Assembly (NCBI GenBank): GCA_018263435.1
Contig: JAANXD010000077.1
Location: forward strand, 21,031-85,030
Length of the DNA stretch: 64,000 nucleotides
Source of the DNA: Candidatus Scalindua arabica
Lineage (GTDB): Bacteria > Planctomycetota > Brocadiia > Brocadiales > Scalinduaceae
Direction: 5' to 3'
This document shows positions 28,293 to 37,954 of the stretch, piece by piece (the first letter of the stretch is position 1; each line of letters opens with the position of its first letter). The notes beneath the pieces are model-generated. The model was given only the letters and a program-made list of their open reading frames with translations, had not been told where the DNA came from and searched no databases. Both the position numbers and the translations under genes were made by a program.

Positions 28293-28630
28293 ATACTTCT
28301 AGTTGTTACATGACAATTTTAACTGTTTTCCTGTTGCTTATTCAACAAATCCTTTCCGGCTGTGCAATGACGGCTTCACAGGGTATTTACAATGAAGACG
28401 CAGGATTAAGTGATCGACACGTTTTTCAAGATAAATGTTCTAAATGTCATGAATTGCCGGACATTAAGGCGTATCCTTATTCTGCAGACGACTGGGCAAA
28501 GATAGTTGACTTCATGCTCGATACAAAAGAGGCCGAACAACATATATCAATGAAAGAGGCAGAAGTGATAAAGAATTTCCTTAGAAGGCATTCAATTCTC
28601 AATCATCCACCATTGTTCAATGAAAAATGA
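28289..28630 (+). CDS. Small lipoprotein with CxxCH c-type heme motif
   Basis: Lipobox-like ILSGC; FQDKCSKCHELPDIKAYPYSADDW; ATGA overlap with the preceding gene. Confidence 0.75.
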   Translation: MNTSSCYMTILTVFLLLIQQILSGCAMTASQGIYNEDAGLSDRHVFQDKCSKCHELPDIKAYPYSADDWAKIVDFMLDTKEAEQHISMKEAEVIKNFLRRHSILNHPPLFNEK

Positions 28631-28824
28631 AAGGTGCAAGTAGTTTTTGTTGTGGAAATGCTAAATTGTCACCCTGAACTCGTTTCAGGGTCTTTGATCC
28701 TTAATTTGATTAAGGACTGAAATATATAGATTCTGAAACAAGTTCAGAAGACATTTTTAGGTATTTACGTCTTCCAAACAAAAATAAGTAAAATATACAA
28801 AGTTTTTAAAAGGAGGTAAGTAAG

Positions 28825-29919
28825 ATGAATGAAGACACAGCAAAAAATACAACTTCACAACTGGAAGAAAGATTAAATCGAAGGGATTTTGTGAAGTTTG
28901 GTTTAACCATTGGTAAAGCCGTATTCATTGGAGGGGTATTGATAGGGAATTTCACAGGTTGTACGACTGCGTCAAAAAAAGCTGATAAAACAAAAGCTGG
29001 TAAGGAGGCGCCTGTCAAGTTTGTCCACATAACAGACACCCATGTTACATTTACCGGCAGAAACAAAACATCTCTCTTCGAGGAAAGCTTTAATATCTTC
29101 AGGGATATCATAGGCCAGATCAACGAGATGGGCGATATAGATTTCATCCTCTTTGGCGGCGACAATATAAACAACACAGACCCAGGTACAAAAGGATTTG
29201 ACGAATTTATGAATATCATGTCGAGTGTTAAGATCCCCTACTTTGCCCAGTTCGGCAATCGTGAGGTATCTCCCATCCCTCCCGGAGTCGCACTTTCAAA
29301 GGAGCAGTATGCCGAAAAGATGAAGGGTCACGGACTGGACATAAGCAGTTATTCATGGAGCGTGTCGCCGGTACCGGGACTGAGAATTCTGGGATTAGAC
29401 ACCACTATAGAGGGCCACGATAATGGTAAAATTTCTCAAACAGAAATCAAATGGATTAAGGAAGAAGTTGCAAAGTATCCAAATGACATGATTATCACAC
29501 TCGGCCATCATCTCCTTCTTCCTACATGGGGGAACAGGGATATACCAAAATGGAAGAAGAAATATCTCCTGAAGAATTACCTGGAAGTCAATACGATCCT
29601 TGAAGGTGCTCCTCAGGTCAAGGCGTGTCTGATGGGACATCACCATATCTCGAAAGTCCAAACAGTTAATGGACTACATTACATCGCTTCCCCTGCAGCA
29701 GTTCAGTATCCGCACGCCTTCAGGACAATAACGATTAATGATAACGAAGCCAAGCTACAATTCCATCAGGTCAGGAACAAGAGAATTATAGAACTGGGGA
29801 AGCATAATCTGTTAACAAGTAAAAATGCTGAAGAATACGCAGGCGGCAAAGCTGATGACATACTGGCCTATTGTCACGGCAGTGAGGGTGATAATAATGT
29901 TACTCTGAAGATAAGGTAA
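28825..29919 (+). CDS. Calcineurin-like metallophosphoesterase, exported
   Basis: LNRRDFVKFG Tat-like signal; VHITDTHVTF, LFGGDNINN, FGNRE, LGHHL, GHHH motifs. Confidence 0.88.
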   Translation: MNEDTAKNTTSQLEERLNRRDFVKFGLTIGKAVFIGGVLIGNFTGCTTASKKADKTKAGKEAPVKFVHITDTHVTFTGRNKTSLFEESFNIFRDIIGQINEMGDIDFILFGGDNINNTDPGTKGFDEFMNIMSSVKIPYFAQFGNREVSPIPPGVALSKEQYAEKMKGHGLDISSYSWSVSPVPGLRILGLDTTIEGHDNGKISQTEIKWIKEEVAKYPNDMIITLGHHLLLPTWGNRDIPKWKKKYLLKNYLEVNTILEGAPQVKACLMGHHHISKVQTVNGLHYIASPAAVQYPHAFRTITINDNEAKLQFHQVRNKRIIELGKHNLLTSKNAEEYAGGKADDILAYCHGSEGDNNVTLKIR

Positions 29920-30195
29920 GGGATTGACGATTGAAGATTTAAACCTAAGTTGAGCGATTTTATGTTACATACCGTTGTAGCCGCTGGCTTTAGCCTGCGT
30001 TGTTCATCACTTGATGGGGCTACGTAAGTTACGCAACCTCAAGGTTGCGGCTACCAGCCCGATACTCATTCTGGCAGGCAAAATCGCTCTATTCAGGTTA
30101 CATATAATCCAGTTTATTATGTGTTATTCAGTACATTCTTGGCAAGTCTTTTGGACAGGTTTTTCCTAGGAATTGCTTAGCTGTTCCAAAGGTAT

Positions 30196-30600
30196 TTATG
30201 GTGATATGAGTTTGACGGTTGGGAAATATGACTTGTATCGCGGCGTATCTCTTGTCATTAATTCCAGTTTGTCTACGGCGGCATGAGCGCCTATAAAAAA
30301 GTCCGGCAGTGGAGACAGCTTGGTTCCCTTACGCTTCCTGTATTTAAGATATGTCTTTCCGGCGAGGAAAAGAGCCTCTTTCGGTATTTGCAAGGGTTCG
30401 AAGCCGCATCCTGATAAAGCATCTTCCAGTTCTTCAATACGTTTAAAACCTATAGAAACCTCGGAATAAATAATAGGATTTATGTATATAGTGTGAGTAT
30501 AACTGTATTGGTGGAGCATTGTTTCCGACCATTCTACCCAACCGGAATCTTCTTCAAATAGATCCAGTATAACATTGGAATCAATCAATATTCCGGTCAT
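30196..30600 (-). CDS. PIN-domain ribonuclease toxin (VapC-like)
   Basis: GILIDSNVILDLFEED ... LPDFFIGAHAAVDKLELMTRDTPRYKSYFP. Confidence 0.9.
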   Translation of the reverse strand: MTGILIDSNVILDLFEEDSGWVEWSETMLHQYSYTHTIYINPIIYSEVSIGFKRIEELEDALSGCGFEPLQIPKEALFLAGKTYLKYRKRKGTKLSPLPDFFIGAHAAVDKLELMTRDTPRYKSYFPTVKLISP

Positions 30601-30824
30601 TTTCTGCCTCTGGTTAAGGCCATAATTTCATCCGTAGTCATCTTGACAGTTGCAATACCCCGGTAACGGCGAAATTTGTTGTTCTCCGGAACTGTTACCT
30701 TTTTCTTTGTTAAATACACTCGCCTGCCTTCTTCCTGAAAATTAATGTCCGTATTTGGCGTAATCCCCAGTTTTTCACGAATATGGCGGGGGATTGTTAC
30801 CTGCCCTTTGACTGTTACCTTCAT
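30597..30824 (-). CDS. AbrB/SpoVT-type antitoxin
   Basis: MKVTVKGQVTIPRHIREKLGITPNTDINFQEEG; 4-bp overlap with the PIN gene. Confidence 0.9.
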   Translation of the reverse strand: MKVTVKGQVTIPRHIREKLGITPNTDINFQEEGRRVYLTKKKVTVPENNKFRRYRGIATVKMTTDEIMALTRGRK

Positions 30825-30881
30825 TATTCCACCTCCTTAGAAAAGTAATACCGGTAATAGTATTACTTCAGTATAGTCTTG

Positions 30882-31393
30882 TCAAGTATTATTGTTTTCT
30901 GTGTTATTCAATGTCAGATACATTTCATACCATTCGAAACCGCCATGTGTTGATTTTGATTTTCCCTTGCTTAAGAAACCATAGTTTTGATAGTAGGAAA
31001 TGAGTTCGGATTTACAGAGTAGTAGAATCTTCTCTTTTTTAAGTCCTTTGATACTTCAATAAACCTTGTCATCAGTTTCTTAGAGACATCATTTCTCTGG
31101 AATTCTGGCAAGACGGCCAGTGAGAAGATAACCATGTTTTTGCCATCTTTAACATGTCCGACCATGTCCTTAAGTTCTTCGTCGGTTATATCTTCTTTGT
31201 CTGTGGATGCGCTATTAACGAGTCCTATTATATTACCACTGGATTCAGCAACCAGAAATCCGTCCGGAAACAGACTTATCCGTTTTTGAATTTTTTCCCT
31301 TGTTGCACCGTCAGAAGTATAGCAGGCGGATTCCACTCTATAACAATTATCTAAATCATTATCCTCAACTTGTCTGATTACCAAATCGTTCAC
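30882..31393 (-). pseudogene. GNAT N-acetyltransferase split by a -1 frameshift (zero-frame ORF ends at 30971)
   Basis: Zero frame ..VSKDLKKRRFYYSVNP..; -1 frame from the A6 tract (31035-31040) continues KKEKILLLCKSELISYYQNYGFLSKGKSKSTHGGFEWYEMYLTLNNTENNNT*, a typical GNAT C-terminus. Confidence 0.75.
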
Positions 31394-32061
31394 TTAGTAC
31401 TGTCGGGATTGTCGTCAAAAATGTCTGCAATACCGTCGCCATCCTTGTCTCTCAGGAAATCAGTATCATTGTCATTGTTTAATACCCCCTCTCCAAACGG
31501 GTTGGATATTTTGCTATGTCCTCTGAAAAAGCCCGGTGATTCCTGATAACCGGTTTCAATCTCTGTTACAGTGATTTCTCCATTAACTATAAAACTGAAG
31601 ATACTAGAACGATTGCCCGGCTTTATTGTTGCATCCGGCTTTTCAACTGTAAATTTAGTTTTACTGCCTGCGCCGAAATACCCGCCATACGTCCAGACAA
31701 CTTGTTGATCTTTACCTCGTATAGTAACTTTGGAGTCCCAGAGTTTTGGGCCTGTAACATTGTTCCTGAATAGGTGATCAGCTGCCGTTGCATCTTTGGA
31801 TATAAATTTTATAGTTACTGATGCAATATTTTCGGCATGATGCTTCGGGTCGGGTTCATTCTGGTCATCATTGGTTATCTGAAAACAGTATCTGATGAAT
31901 CCGGGTACATAGGTTGCGTTAACATCCGCTCTGACAGAATCGGCAACAACACTCTTTGCCCCTGTAAAAATACTGAGGCACAGCGTGGTAAAAAGTAATA
32001 TTTTGCTAAATTTCCCTTTCATTGAAGGTGTCTCCTTTCTGTTTGCTAGATTATTATTCAT
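31390..32061 (-). CDS. Hypothetical secreted protein with C-terminal DxDxDG calcium-binding-like repeat
   Basis: Signal peptide; DKDGDGIADIFDDNPDSTK. Confidence 0.65.
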   Translation of the reverse strand: MNNNLANRKETPSMKGKFSKILLFTTLCLSIFTGAKSVVADSVRADVNATYVPGFIRYCFQITNDDQNEPDPKHHAENIASVTIKFISKDATAADHLFRNNVTGPKLWDSKVTIRGKDQQVVWTYGGYFGAGSKTKFTVEKPDATIKPGNRSSIFSFIVNGEITVTEIETGYQESPGFFRGHSKISNPFGEGVLNNDNDTDFLRDKDGDGIADIFDDNPDSTK

Positions 32062-32346
32062 GTTGACATTATGCTATTTTACAGATTCTTATGAAGCACA
32101 AAATTGTTATTGAAAGTATCATGAATCGGACAAAAAATCAAGGGGAGGTAATAAAAAGTAAAAAGATTGTAAACTAAAACTTGACATTTTATAAAAAGTA
32201 TATACTATTAAAAGCCTCATAATGTATTAGTACTCACCCACATACCCATTAATCAACAAATTGGGCACCAGTTGCATCTGCAAAAATCAGTTTGAACAAA
32301 TCTGGAAGAAACGTTATTTTTATAGTTAATTAAATTTCACAGGTTT

Positions 32347-33381
32347 ATGGCAAAGAAAACAACATTAGCAATCTTAATTGCGTTTTTAACTTTTTCTCTG
32401 ATCGTACCGTTTATAAGTTACAACAAATATAAAGAGGCATTAAAAGCGGAGTGCTTCAGGCATCTTATTACTACCAGGGATGTCCTTAAACATGAGATTT
32501 GGAATTATTTTAACAATAGATACGGCGATATAGATGTGCTCTCGAGGAATCCGGTAATTTCCAAGGGTTTTACCCGATTATCCGGTGCATTTCACGCTTA
32601 TGGCATTGAAGGCCCCCAATTCCAGAAGATAAAAAGTATTTATCAACCATTAATGGAATATTATGTCGCTGATTACGGCTATGCAAATATATTCTTTATT
32701 GAAAGGGATGGAAGCGTAATATATTCAGCGCTGAGAGAGGACTTTAGCGGCACAGATTTGTTTATCGGAGAATATAAAGACCACAATATTGCCCATATAT
32801 TTAAACTGGCGTTGGAAGACGTAAGTTTTGAGGATTATAGCTGGAATGACAAGGTAAATGATTTCACTGCTTATTTTGCTGCTCCGGTCTTCGAAGCTGA
32901 AAGTTTATTAGGAGTTATAGTAATAGAACTTCCTTTCTCCCATCTGGACTCCATATTGACACATAAAGCAGGCCTGGGAAAAACTGGTGAAATGTACCTG
33001 GTTGGTGATGACGGTCTTATGCGATCGAATTCAAGATTTTCTGTTAAACCTACAATGCTTAAGCAAGTGGTAGATACAGAAGCAACGCGGGAGGCGTTTG
33101 AAGGGTATGTTGGCCAGAAGATCGTTAAAGATTATCGAGGTGTGCCCGTATTATGCGCATATACACCGCTTAATCTAAATTTTATTAACTGGGCTCTTCT
33201 GGTTGATATTGAAGAGGCAGAGGCATTTGCCCCGATATTTGAAGTAGAAGGTTTACTTGGAGTAATTGCATCTGTAATTGGTACAATAACAATTGGATAT
33301 ATCTATTTTACTCGTAGAGCATATAAAAGAGCAGAAGAAGAACATGATATTTTAGAATCTGAAGAACAATCCGAAGCATAG
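32347..33381 (+). CDS. Membrane-anchored double-Cache sensor protein without visible output domain
   Basis: Two TM segments flanking a dCache-like domain (GKTGEMYLVGDDGLMRSNSRF); ends soon after the second TM. Confidence 0.7.
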   Translation: MAKKTTLAILIAFLTFSLIVPFISYNKYKEALKAECFRHLITTRDVLKHEIWNYFNNRYGDIDVLSRNPVISKGFTRLSGAFHAYGIEGPQFQKIKSIYQPLMEYYVADYGYANIFFIERDGSVIYSALREDFSGTDLFIGEYKDHNIAHIFKLALEDVSFEDYSWNDKVNDFTAYFAAPVFEAESLLGVIVIELPFSHLDSILTHKAGLGKTGEMYLVGDDGLMRSNSRFSVKPTMLKQVVDTEATREAFEGYVGQKIVKDYRGVPVLCAYTPLNLNFINWALLVDIEEAEAFAPIFEVEGLLGVIASVIGTITIGYIYFTRRAYKRAEEEHDILESEEQSEA

Positions 33382-33556
33382 TTACGAACAGATTAAAATC
33401 TTACGGCAAGTCCCAAAATACATTCCATCAAGATAACTAAGACTGAAGTCTCTCCTGCACATGAATAATGTTTTTCATCCCGGCAATATTATTTCTAGAC
33501 ACAAGGTTGTTTTGTTGCTGTAGATGTTAACCTGAATACTGAAAGGATAAATTATT

Positions 33557-33994
33557 ATGGCCGTAGTACGTGAAGTCAAAGCTGTGAAGATGTTCATGGG
33601 AAAGCTTGAATGTGGAGCAGATTTATTAGAAGAAATTACCAGAATCTGTGTCGATAAGGGTATACATCTGGGTCGGGTTGAAGCATTAGGTGCTGTGAAG
33701 AAAGCCAGATTAGGGTATTACAATCAAAAAGAACGTGAATATCATTTCTATGAACTTGATCAAACGCTTGAGATTACAAACTTAGTTGGAAATGTTTCGA
33801 TCAAGGATGGTGCGCCAATTGTTCACGCTCATGTAACATTTTCAGATAAGGACGGCCATGCCTATGGAGGTCATCTTGCACCGGGGACGATAGTTTTTGC
33901 TTGTGAGGTAATTATTCAGGTCTTAGATGGCTCAAAGTTTGAGAGAGGGCTTGATCAGGAAACTGGCTTGCCATTATGGAACATGAATGAATAA
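33557..33994 (+). CDS. PPC/DUF296 domain protein
   Basis: RVEALGAVKKARLGYYN ... APIVHAHVTFSDKDGHAYGGHLAPGTIVFACEVIIQ. Confidence 0.9.
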   Translation: MAVVREVKAVKMFMGKLECGADLLEEITRICVDKGIHLGRVEALGAVKKARLGYYNQKEREYHFYELDQTLEITNLVGNVSIKDGAPIVHAHVTFSDKDGHAYGGHLAPGTIVFACEVIIQVLDGSKFERGLDQETGLPLWNMNE

Positions 33995-34004
33995 AATAAT
34001 GTTA

Positions 34005-34478
34005 TTATTCATGCCGATCTTTTCGAGTCTGATTATGTCTTTCAATGATTTCATTTAAGTGTTGTGCATAGTTCTTGGATCCACCTTGCAGGTATCCGGT
34101 CTTGGCAACAGGTTCTCCATCCGGGCCGAGAATGATAATAGTTGGGTAACCTTCAATCCCGTACTTATTCGCTAGTTCCCTGTTTTGTTGTTTCTGTTCC
34201 CCGGTCTGCTTCTTATTTCGCGGAAAATCTACTAATACACAAACAAGATTTTTCTCCGCAAAATCCTTGAAAGCGTCTTGAGAGAATACTTCCTTTTCCA
34301 GTTTTATACACCATCCGCACCAGTCTGATCCACTGAAGTCAAGCATAATGTATTTACCGGAAGCCTTGGCGGTTGAAGATGCTTTCTTAAAATCTGTTTC
34401 CCATTCTAAGGCTTCAACCCTGGTACAGTACAGCATTGCGATTACAATCAATAGATATATGGCAAGATTTCTTCTCAT
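34005..34478 (-). CDS. Exported thioredoxin-fold protein
   Basis: DFSGSDWCGWCIKLEKEVF (WCGWC), GIEGYPTIIILGPDG. Confidence 0.9.
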   Translation of the reverse strand: MRRNLAIYLLIVIAMLYCTRVEALEWETDFKKASSTAKASGKYIMLDFSGSDWCGWCIKLEKEVFSQDAFKDFAEKNLVCVLVDFPRNKKQTGEQKQQNRELANKYGIEGYPTIIILGPDGEPVAKTGYLQGGSKNYAQHLNEIIERHNQTRKDRHE

Positions 34479-34541
34479 GATCTCTCCTCTATTTAGTTAT
34501 ATTCTGCTTTTAGGCTATTAATATACACGTCTTTTCACCTC

Positions 34542-34775
34542 TCACTGCTTTTTTATCGCTTTCCTGTAAGCCTCCTCAGTCCAGCATGACCTGAAATGTA
34601 AGCATATTTTACAGTCCTTGAGCAATCCTCTCCTTTCCATAAGTTTCTTTCCGGAAAGAGATCTTTCGTCTTCTTCACGTTTCATAAGCAGGCACAAAGG
34701 TTCTTCTGTCAAACAACCATGCTGGTTGTAACAATTAATACATATATTTTCTTTTCCTGGTTTTTTCCTTGTCAT
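34542..34775 (-). CDS. Small Cys-rich hypothetical protein
   Basis: ENICINCYNQHGCLTEEPLCLLMK..GLLKDCKICLHFRSCW paired Cys motifs. Confidence 0.55.
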   Translation of the reverse strand: MTRKKPGKENICINCYNQHGCLTEEPLCLLMKREEDERSLSGKKLMERRGLLKDCKICLHFRSCWTEEAYRKAIKKQ

Positions 34776-34895
34776 AATCTTTTAGAAAAGGAATCTTTAG
34801 GAGCTTCACATGGTAAAGTTGTCTGTGTCCATCTTAATGTTTCCTTTTATTCTGTCATACTTTATTTGTTCCTGTTTGTCAATTGTCCTGAAAGC

Positions 34896-34932
34896 AAAAA
34901 AGGCTTGTACTTAACTAAGTACAAGCCTTTTT
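34896..34932. terminator. Bidirectional Rho-independent terminator
   Basis: aaaaaggcttgtactta act taagtacaagccttttt, strong stem with A/T tracts. Confidence 0.85.
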
Positions 34933-34938
34933 AATACA

Positions 34939-35013
<75 letters not shown>

Positions 35014-35041
35014 GGAACAATTTACTACAGCAGTATTCATA

Positions 35042-35114
35042 TGAGGGCAGAAGGACTCGAACCTTCGACAATCGCCTTAAAAGGGCGGTGCTCTACCAGC
35101 TGAGCTATGCCCCC
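35042..35114 (-). tRNA. tRNA-Lys (anticodon TTT), CCA not encoded
   Basis: GGGGGCATAGCTCAGCTGGTAGAGCACCGCCCTTTTAAGGCGATTGTCGAAGGTTCGAGTCCTTCTGCCCTCA. Confidence 0.95.
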
Positions 35115-35125
35115 AATATTATTTG

Positions 35126-35686
35126 TTATATTTTTAAGATTTCCTCAGATTTCTGTTTTAGGAGTTCAGTCAGTTTTGTTTCATTGTCATGTGTAAGTTT
35201 TTGTACTTGCTCCTTTGCCTTTTTTGCCTCATCCTCAGTCAATTTAGAATCCTTTTCCTCTTTATCAATGTGTTTGTTTGCTTCGCGCCTTATATTCCTG
35301 ATAGATATCTTGTTTTCTTCTGTCAGTTCTTTAATTTGTGTAACTATTTGTTCTCTTCTATCACCACTTAAAGGTGGTATGGGAATGCGAATGACCTTTC
35401 CATCACTATTGGTTGTTAACCCCAACTCTGATTGTTGAATGGTCTTTTCTATGTCCTTAAGAATGGAAGGATCGTAAGGGCTTATAACTATTAATTGTGC
35501 TTCCGGAGCAGCTATGTTTGCAAGTTGTTTTAATGGAGTGAGAGAACCATAGCAACTGATTTTAAGATTTTCAACAAGGCCCGGTGTTGCCCTGCCCGTC
35601 CTTATACTCTTTAATTCCTCTTTCATGATTTCAAGAGTTTTTTCCATCTTTCTCTTTGTCTCAGTTTGTATTTCTGTCGAACTCAT
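35126..35686 (-). CDS. frr: Ribosome recycling factor
   Basis: LKSIRTGRATPGLVENLKISCYGSLTPLKQLANIAAPEAQLIVISPYDPS. Confidence 0.97.
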   Translation of the reverse strand: MSSTEIQTETKRKMEKTLEIMKEELKSIRTGRATPGLVENLKISCYGSLTPLKQLANIAAPEAQLIVISPYDPSILKDIEKTIQQSELGLTTNSDGKVIRIPIPPLSGDRREQIVTQIKELTEENKISIRNIRREANKHIDKEEKDSKLTEDEAKKAKEQVQKLTHDNETKLTELLKQKSEEILKI

Positions 35687-36420
35687 TTACCTCTTCCTAT
35701 GTACGTGCCGATTTCATTACCGGCTATAGCTCTCTTTATATTGCCTTTTTTGCTGAAGTTGAACACAATTATTGGAAGTTTATTTTCCATGCTTAGAGAT
35801 ATAGCAGTTGAATCCATCACGCCGAGATTTCTTGTCAGTACATCCATATATTCTAATTTAATGTACTTTTTTGCCCTTGGGTTGGTTACCGGGTCATCAG
35901 AATACACACCATCAACCTTTGTCCCTTTAAGAAAAACATCAGCGCCTATTTCTACTGCTCTTAATGCGGCGGCAGTATCAGTTGTAAAATAAGGATTTCC
36001 TGTCCCGCCTGCAATAATAACGACATAATCCTTTCCCAGAAAGCTCCGGCATTTTTGTACTGTATAAGATTCTACAATGTTCTGTATTTGTATTGCACTT
36101 AAAACACTTGTTGGTATTTTCAGTTTTTTAAGTGAATCCTGAAGGATGATTGCATTGATGTTTGTAGCAATCATGCCTAACTGATCAGCCCGAGCGCGAT
36201 CTACGCCTGATTTACTTAATTCTGCTCCCCTTATTATATTGCCGCCACCCACGACTATGGCAATTTCAACTCCAGCTTTTCTTGCACTGCTGATTTCTTT
36301 TGCTATAAGGTTGCACTTTGAATTATCTATTATTGTTGATTTTTCTGAGCAGAATCCCTCGCCGCTAATTTTTAAAAGAACGCGTTTGTGTCTTTTGATT
36401 GCAATGGTACTATTCTCCAA
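35683..36420 (-). CDS. pyrH: UMP kinase
   Basis: RVLLKISGEGF, AIVVGGGNIIRG, GTGNPYFTTDTAAALRA; start probably TTG at 36420 rather than 36471. Confidence 0.96.
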   Translation of the reverse strand: MENSTIAIKRHKRVLLKISGEGFCSEKSTIIDNSKCNLIAKEISSARKAGVEIAIVVGGGNIIRGAELSKSGVDRARADQLGMIATNINAIILQDSLKKLKIPTSVLSAIQIQNIVESYTVQKCRSFLGKDYVVIIAGGTGNPYFTTDTAAALRAVEIGADVFLKGTKVDGVYSDDPVTNPRAKKYIKLEYMDVLTRNLGVMDSTAISLSMENKLPIIVFNFSKKGNIKRAIAGNEIGTYIGRGK

Positions 36421-36997
36421 TAGCGAATCTTGCAAAACGGTTAATCCTGATGTTTTCTCCCAGCTTTGCAATTGCTTTTTTTAGTATATCTTCTATTGTC
36501 TGATCGTTGTCTTTTACAAAAGGCTGATTAATAAGGCAGACTTCTTTATAAAAGCTTTCCATTTTGCCGTCAATTATCTTTTCCCTTACATTGTCAGGTT
36601 TATCTTTGAATTCTTCGCTATATGCCTTTCTTTCTTTGTCAATGATGTCTTGAGGAACAGTCTCTCTGCTTACGGCCGTCGGGTCGGTTGCTGCCACCTG
36701 CATGCAGAGGTCTTTTATCAGGTCAGCGAATACGTCATTTTTGGCCACAAAATCAGTTTCACAATTTACCTCGATCAGAACTCCAATTTTACCGTTAGTG
36801 TGTATGTACGAGCCCACTCTACCCTCTGGCGTTCCACGCGAGCCCTTTTTGATGGCTTTGGCCAACCCTTTCTTTCTTAGAATTTCACCTGCTTTCTCAA
36901 AGTCCCCATTTGCTTCTTCGAGTGCTTTCTTACAGTCTAAGAAACCTGCACTTGTACGATCTCTTAATTCTCTTACGCTGGATGCATCAATAGTCAT
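36410..36997 (-). CDS. tsf: Elongation factor Ts (short form)
   Basis: VRELRDRTSAGFLDCKKALEEANGDFEKA, GRVGSYIHTNGKIGVLIEVNCETDFVA. Confidence 0.97.
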   Translation of the reverse strand: MTIDASSVRELRDRTSAGFLDCKKALEEANGDFEKAGEILRKKGLAKAIKKGSRGTPEGRVGSYIHTNGKIGVLIEVNCETDFVAKNDVFADLIKDLCMQVAATDPTAVSRETVPQDIIDKERKAYSEEFKDKPDNVREKIIDGKMESFYKEVCLINQPFVKDNDQTIEDILKKAIAKLGENIRINRFARFAIGE

Positions 36998-37110
36998 CTG
37001 AATTTAACTCCATATATATTTATTAAATTTTATTGATAATAAAGATCTTGTTTTGAGGAGTGATATTAACTGCTACAAGATGTTATTTCGCGAGGATAAG
37101 ATAAAAACAT

Positions 37111-37842
37111 TTAAACACTTTCTTGTTCTTGCAAGACCTTACTCTCTTCTTCTGTTTTTACTGAAGGTTGCTCCTCTAATACTGCATCTGCAGTTTTACT
37201 TAAGAAGAGTCTTATTGCCCTGATAGCATCATCGTTTCCCGGTACACATATGTCTATAAGATCCGGGTCACAATCTGAGTCTGCCAGGCATATTGTTGGT
37301 ATCCCCATCTTAATGGCTTCTTTAATTGCTATGTGTTCTTTCTTGGGGTCTACGACAACCAGCACAGAAGGCAGTTTGTTCATATTCTTTATGCCTTCAA
37401 GATTTTTTGTAATTTTCTTTCTCTCGCGAGTGAGTGAAGAAATCATCTTCTTGCTGTAATTATGAATTGAACCATTACTCTCCATTTCCTCAAGTTCTTC
37501 CAGTCTTTTCAATCGTTTGCGTATCGTTTCAAAGTTCGTCAATGTGCCACCAAGCCACCTTTCACAAACGTAATGCATATTGGAGCGTTTTGCTTCAGCG
37601 ACAATGGCATCCTTTGCCTGCCATTTTGTACCTACAAAAAGGATTTCTTCTCTGTTGCTGGAAACCTTATTGAGAAATTTGCAAGCCGTAATCAAACCTC
37701 TTACGGTTTCCTTTAAGTTGATTATGTGAATTAAATTACGCTTCCCAAAAATATAAGGTTTCATTCTTGGGTTCCAACGGCTGGTTCTATGTCCGAAATG
37801 GAAGCCAGCATCAACTAATTCCTGAAGACTCACTATTGGCAA
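37111..37842 (-). CDS. rpsB: 30S ribosomal protein S2
   Basis: [37 protein letters not shown] start likely. Confidence 0.97.
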   Translation of the reverse strand: MPIVSLQELVDAGFHFGHRTSRWNPRMKPYIFGKRNLIHIINLKETVRGLITACKFLNKVSSNREEILFVGTKWQAKDAIVAEAKRSNMHYVCERWLGGTLTNFETIRKRLKRLEELEEMESNGSIHNYSKKMISSLTRERKKITKNLEGIKNMNKLPSVLVVVDPKKEHIAIKEAIKMGIPTICLADSDCDPDLIDICVPGNDDAIRAIRLFLSKTADAVLEEQPSVKTEEESKVLQEQESV

Positions 37843-37954
37843 ATTCTACTCCTTTTTGTTTACTCAATTTAAAAAGCGAAAGACTACATTTATATCAAAT
37901 AAACTGTATTTGTGTCAAGAATAATTATTGTAAAACCCTTTTCCTGGCAGTATG

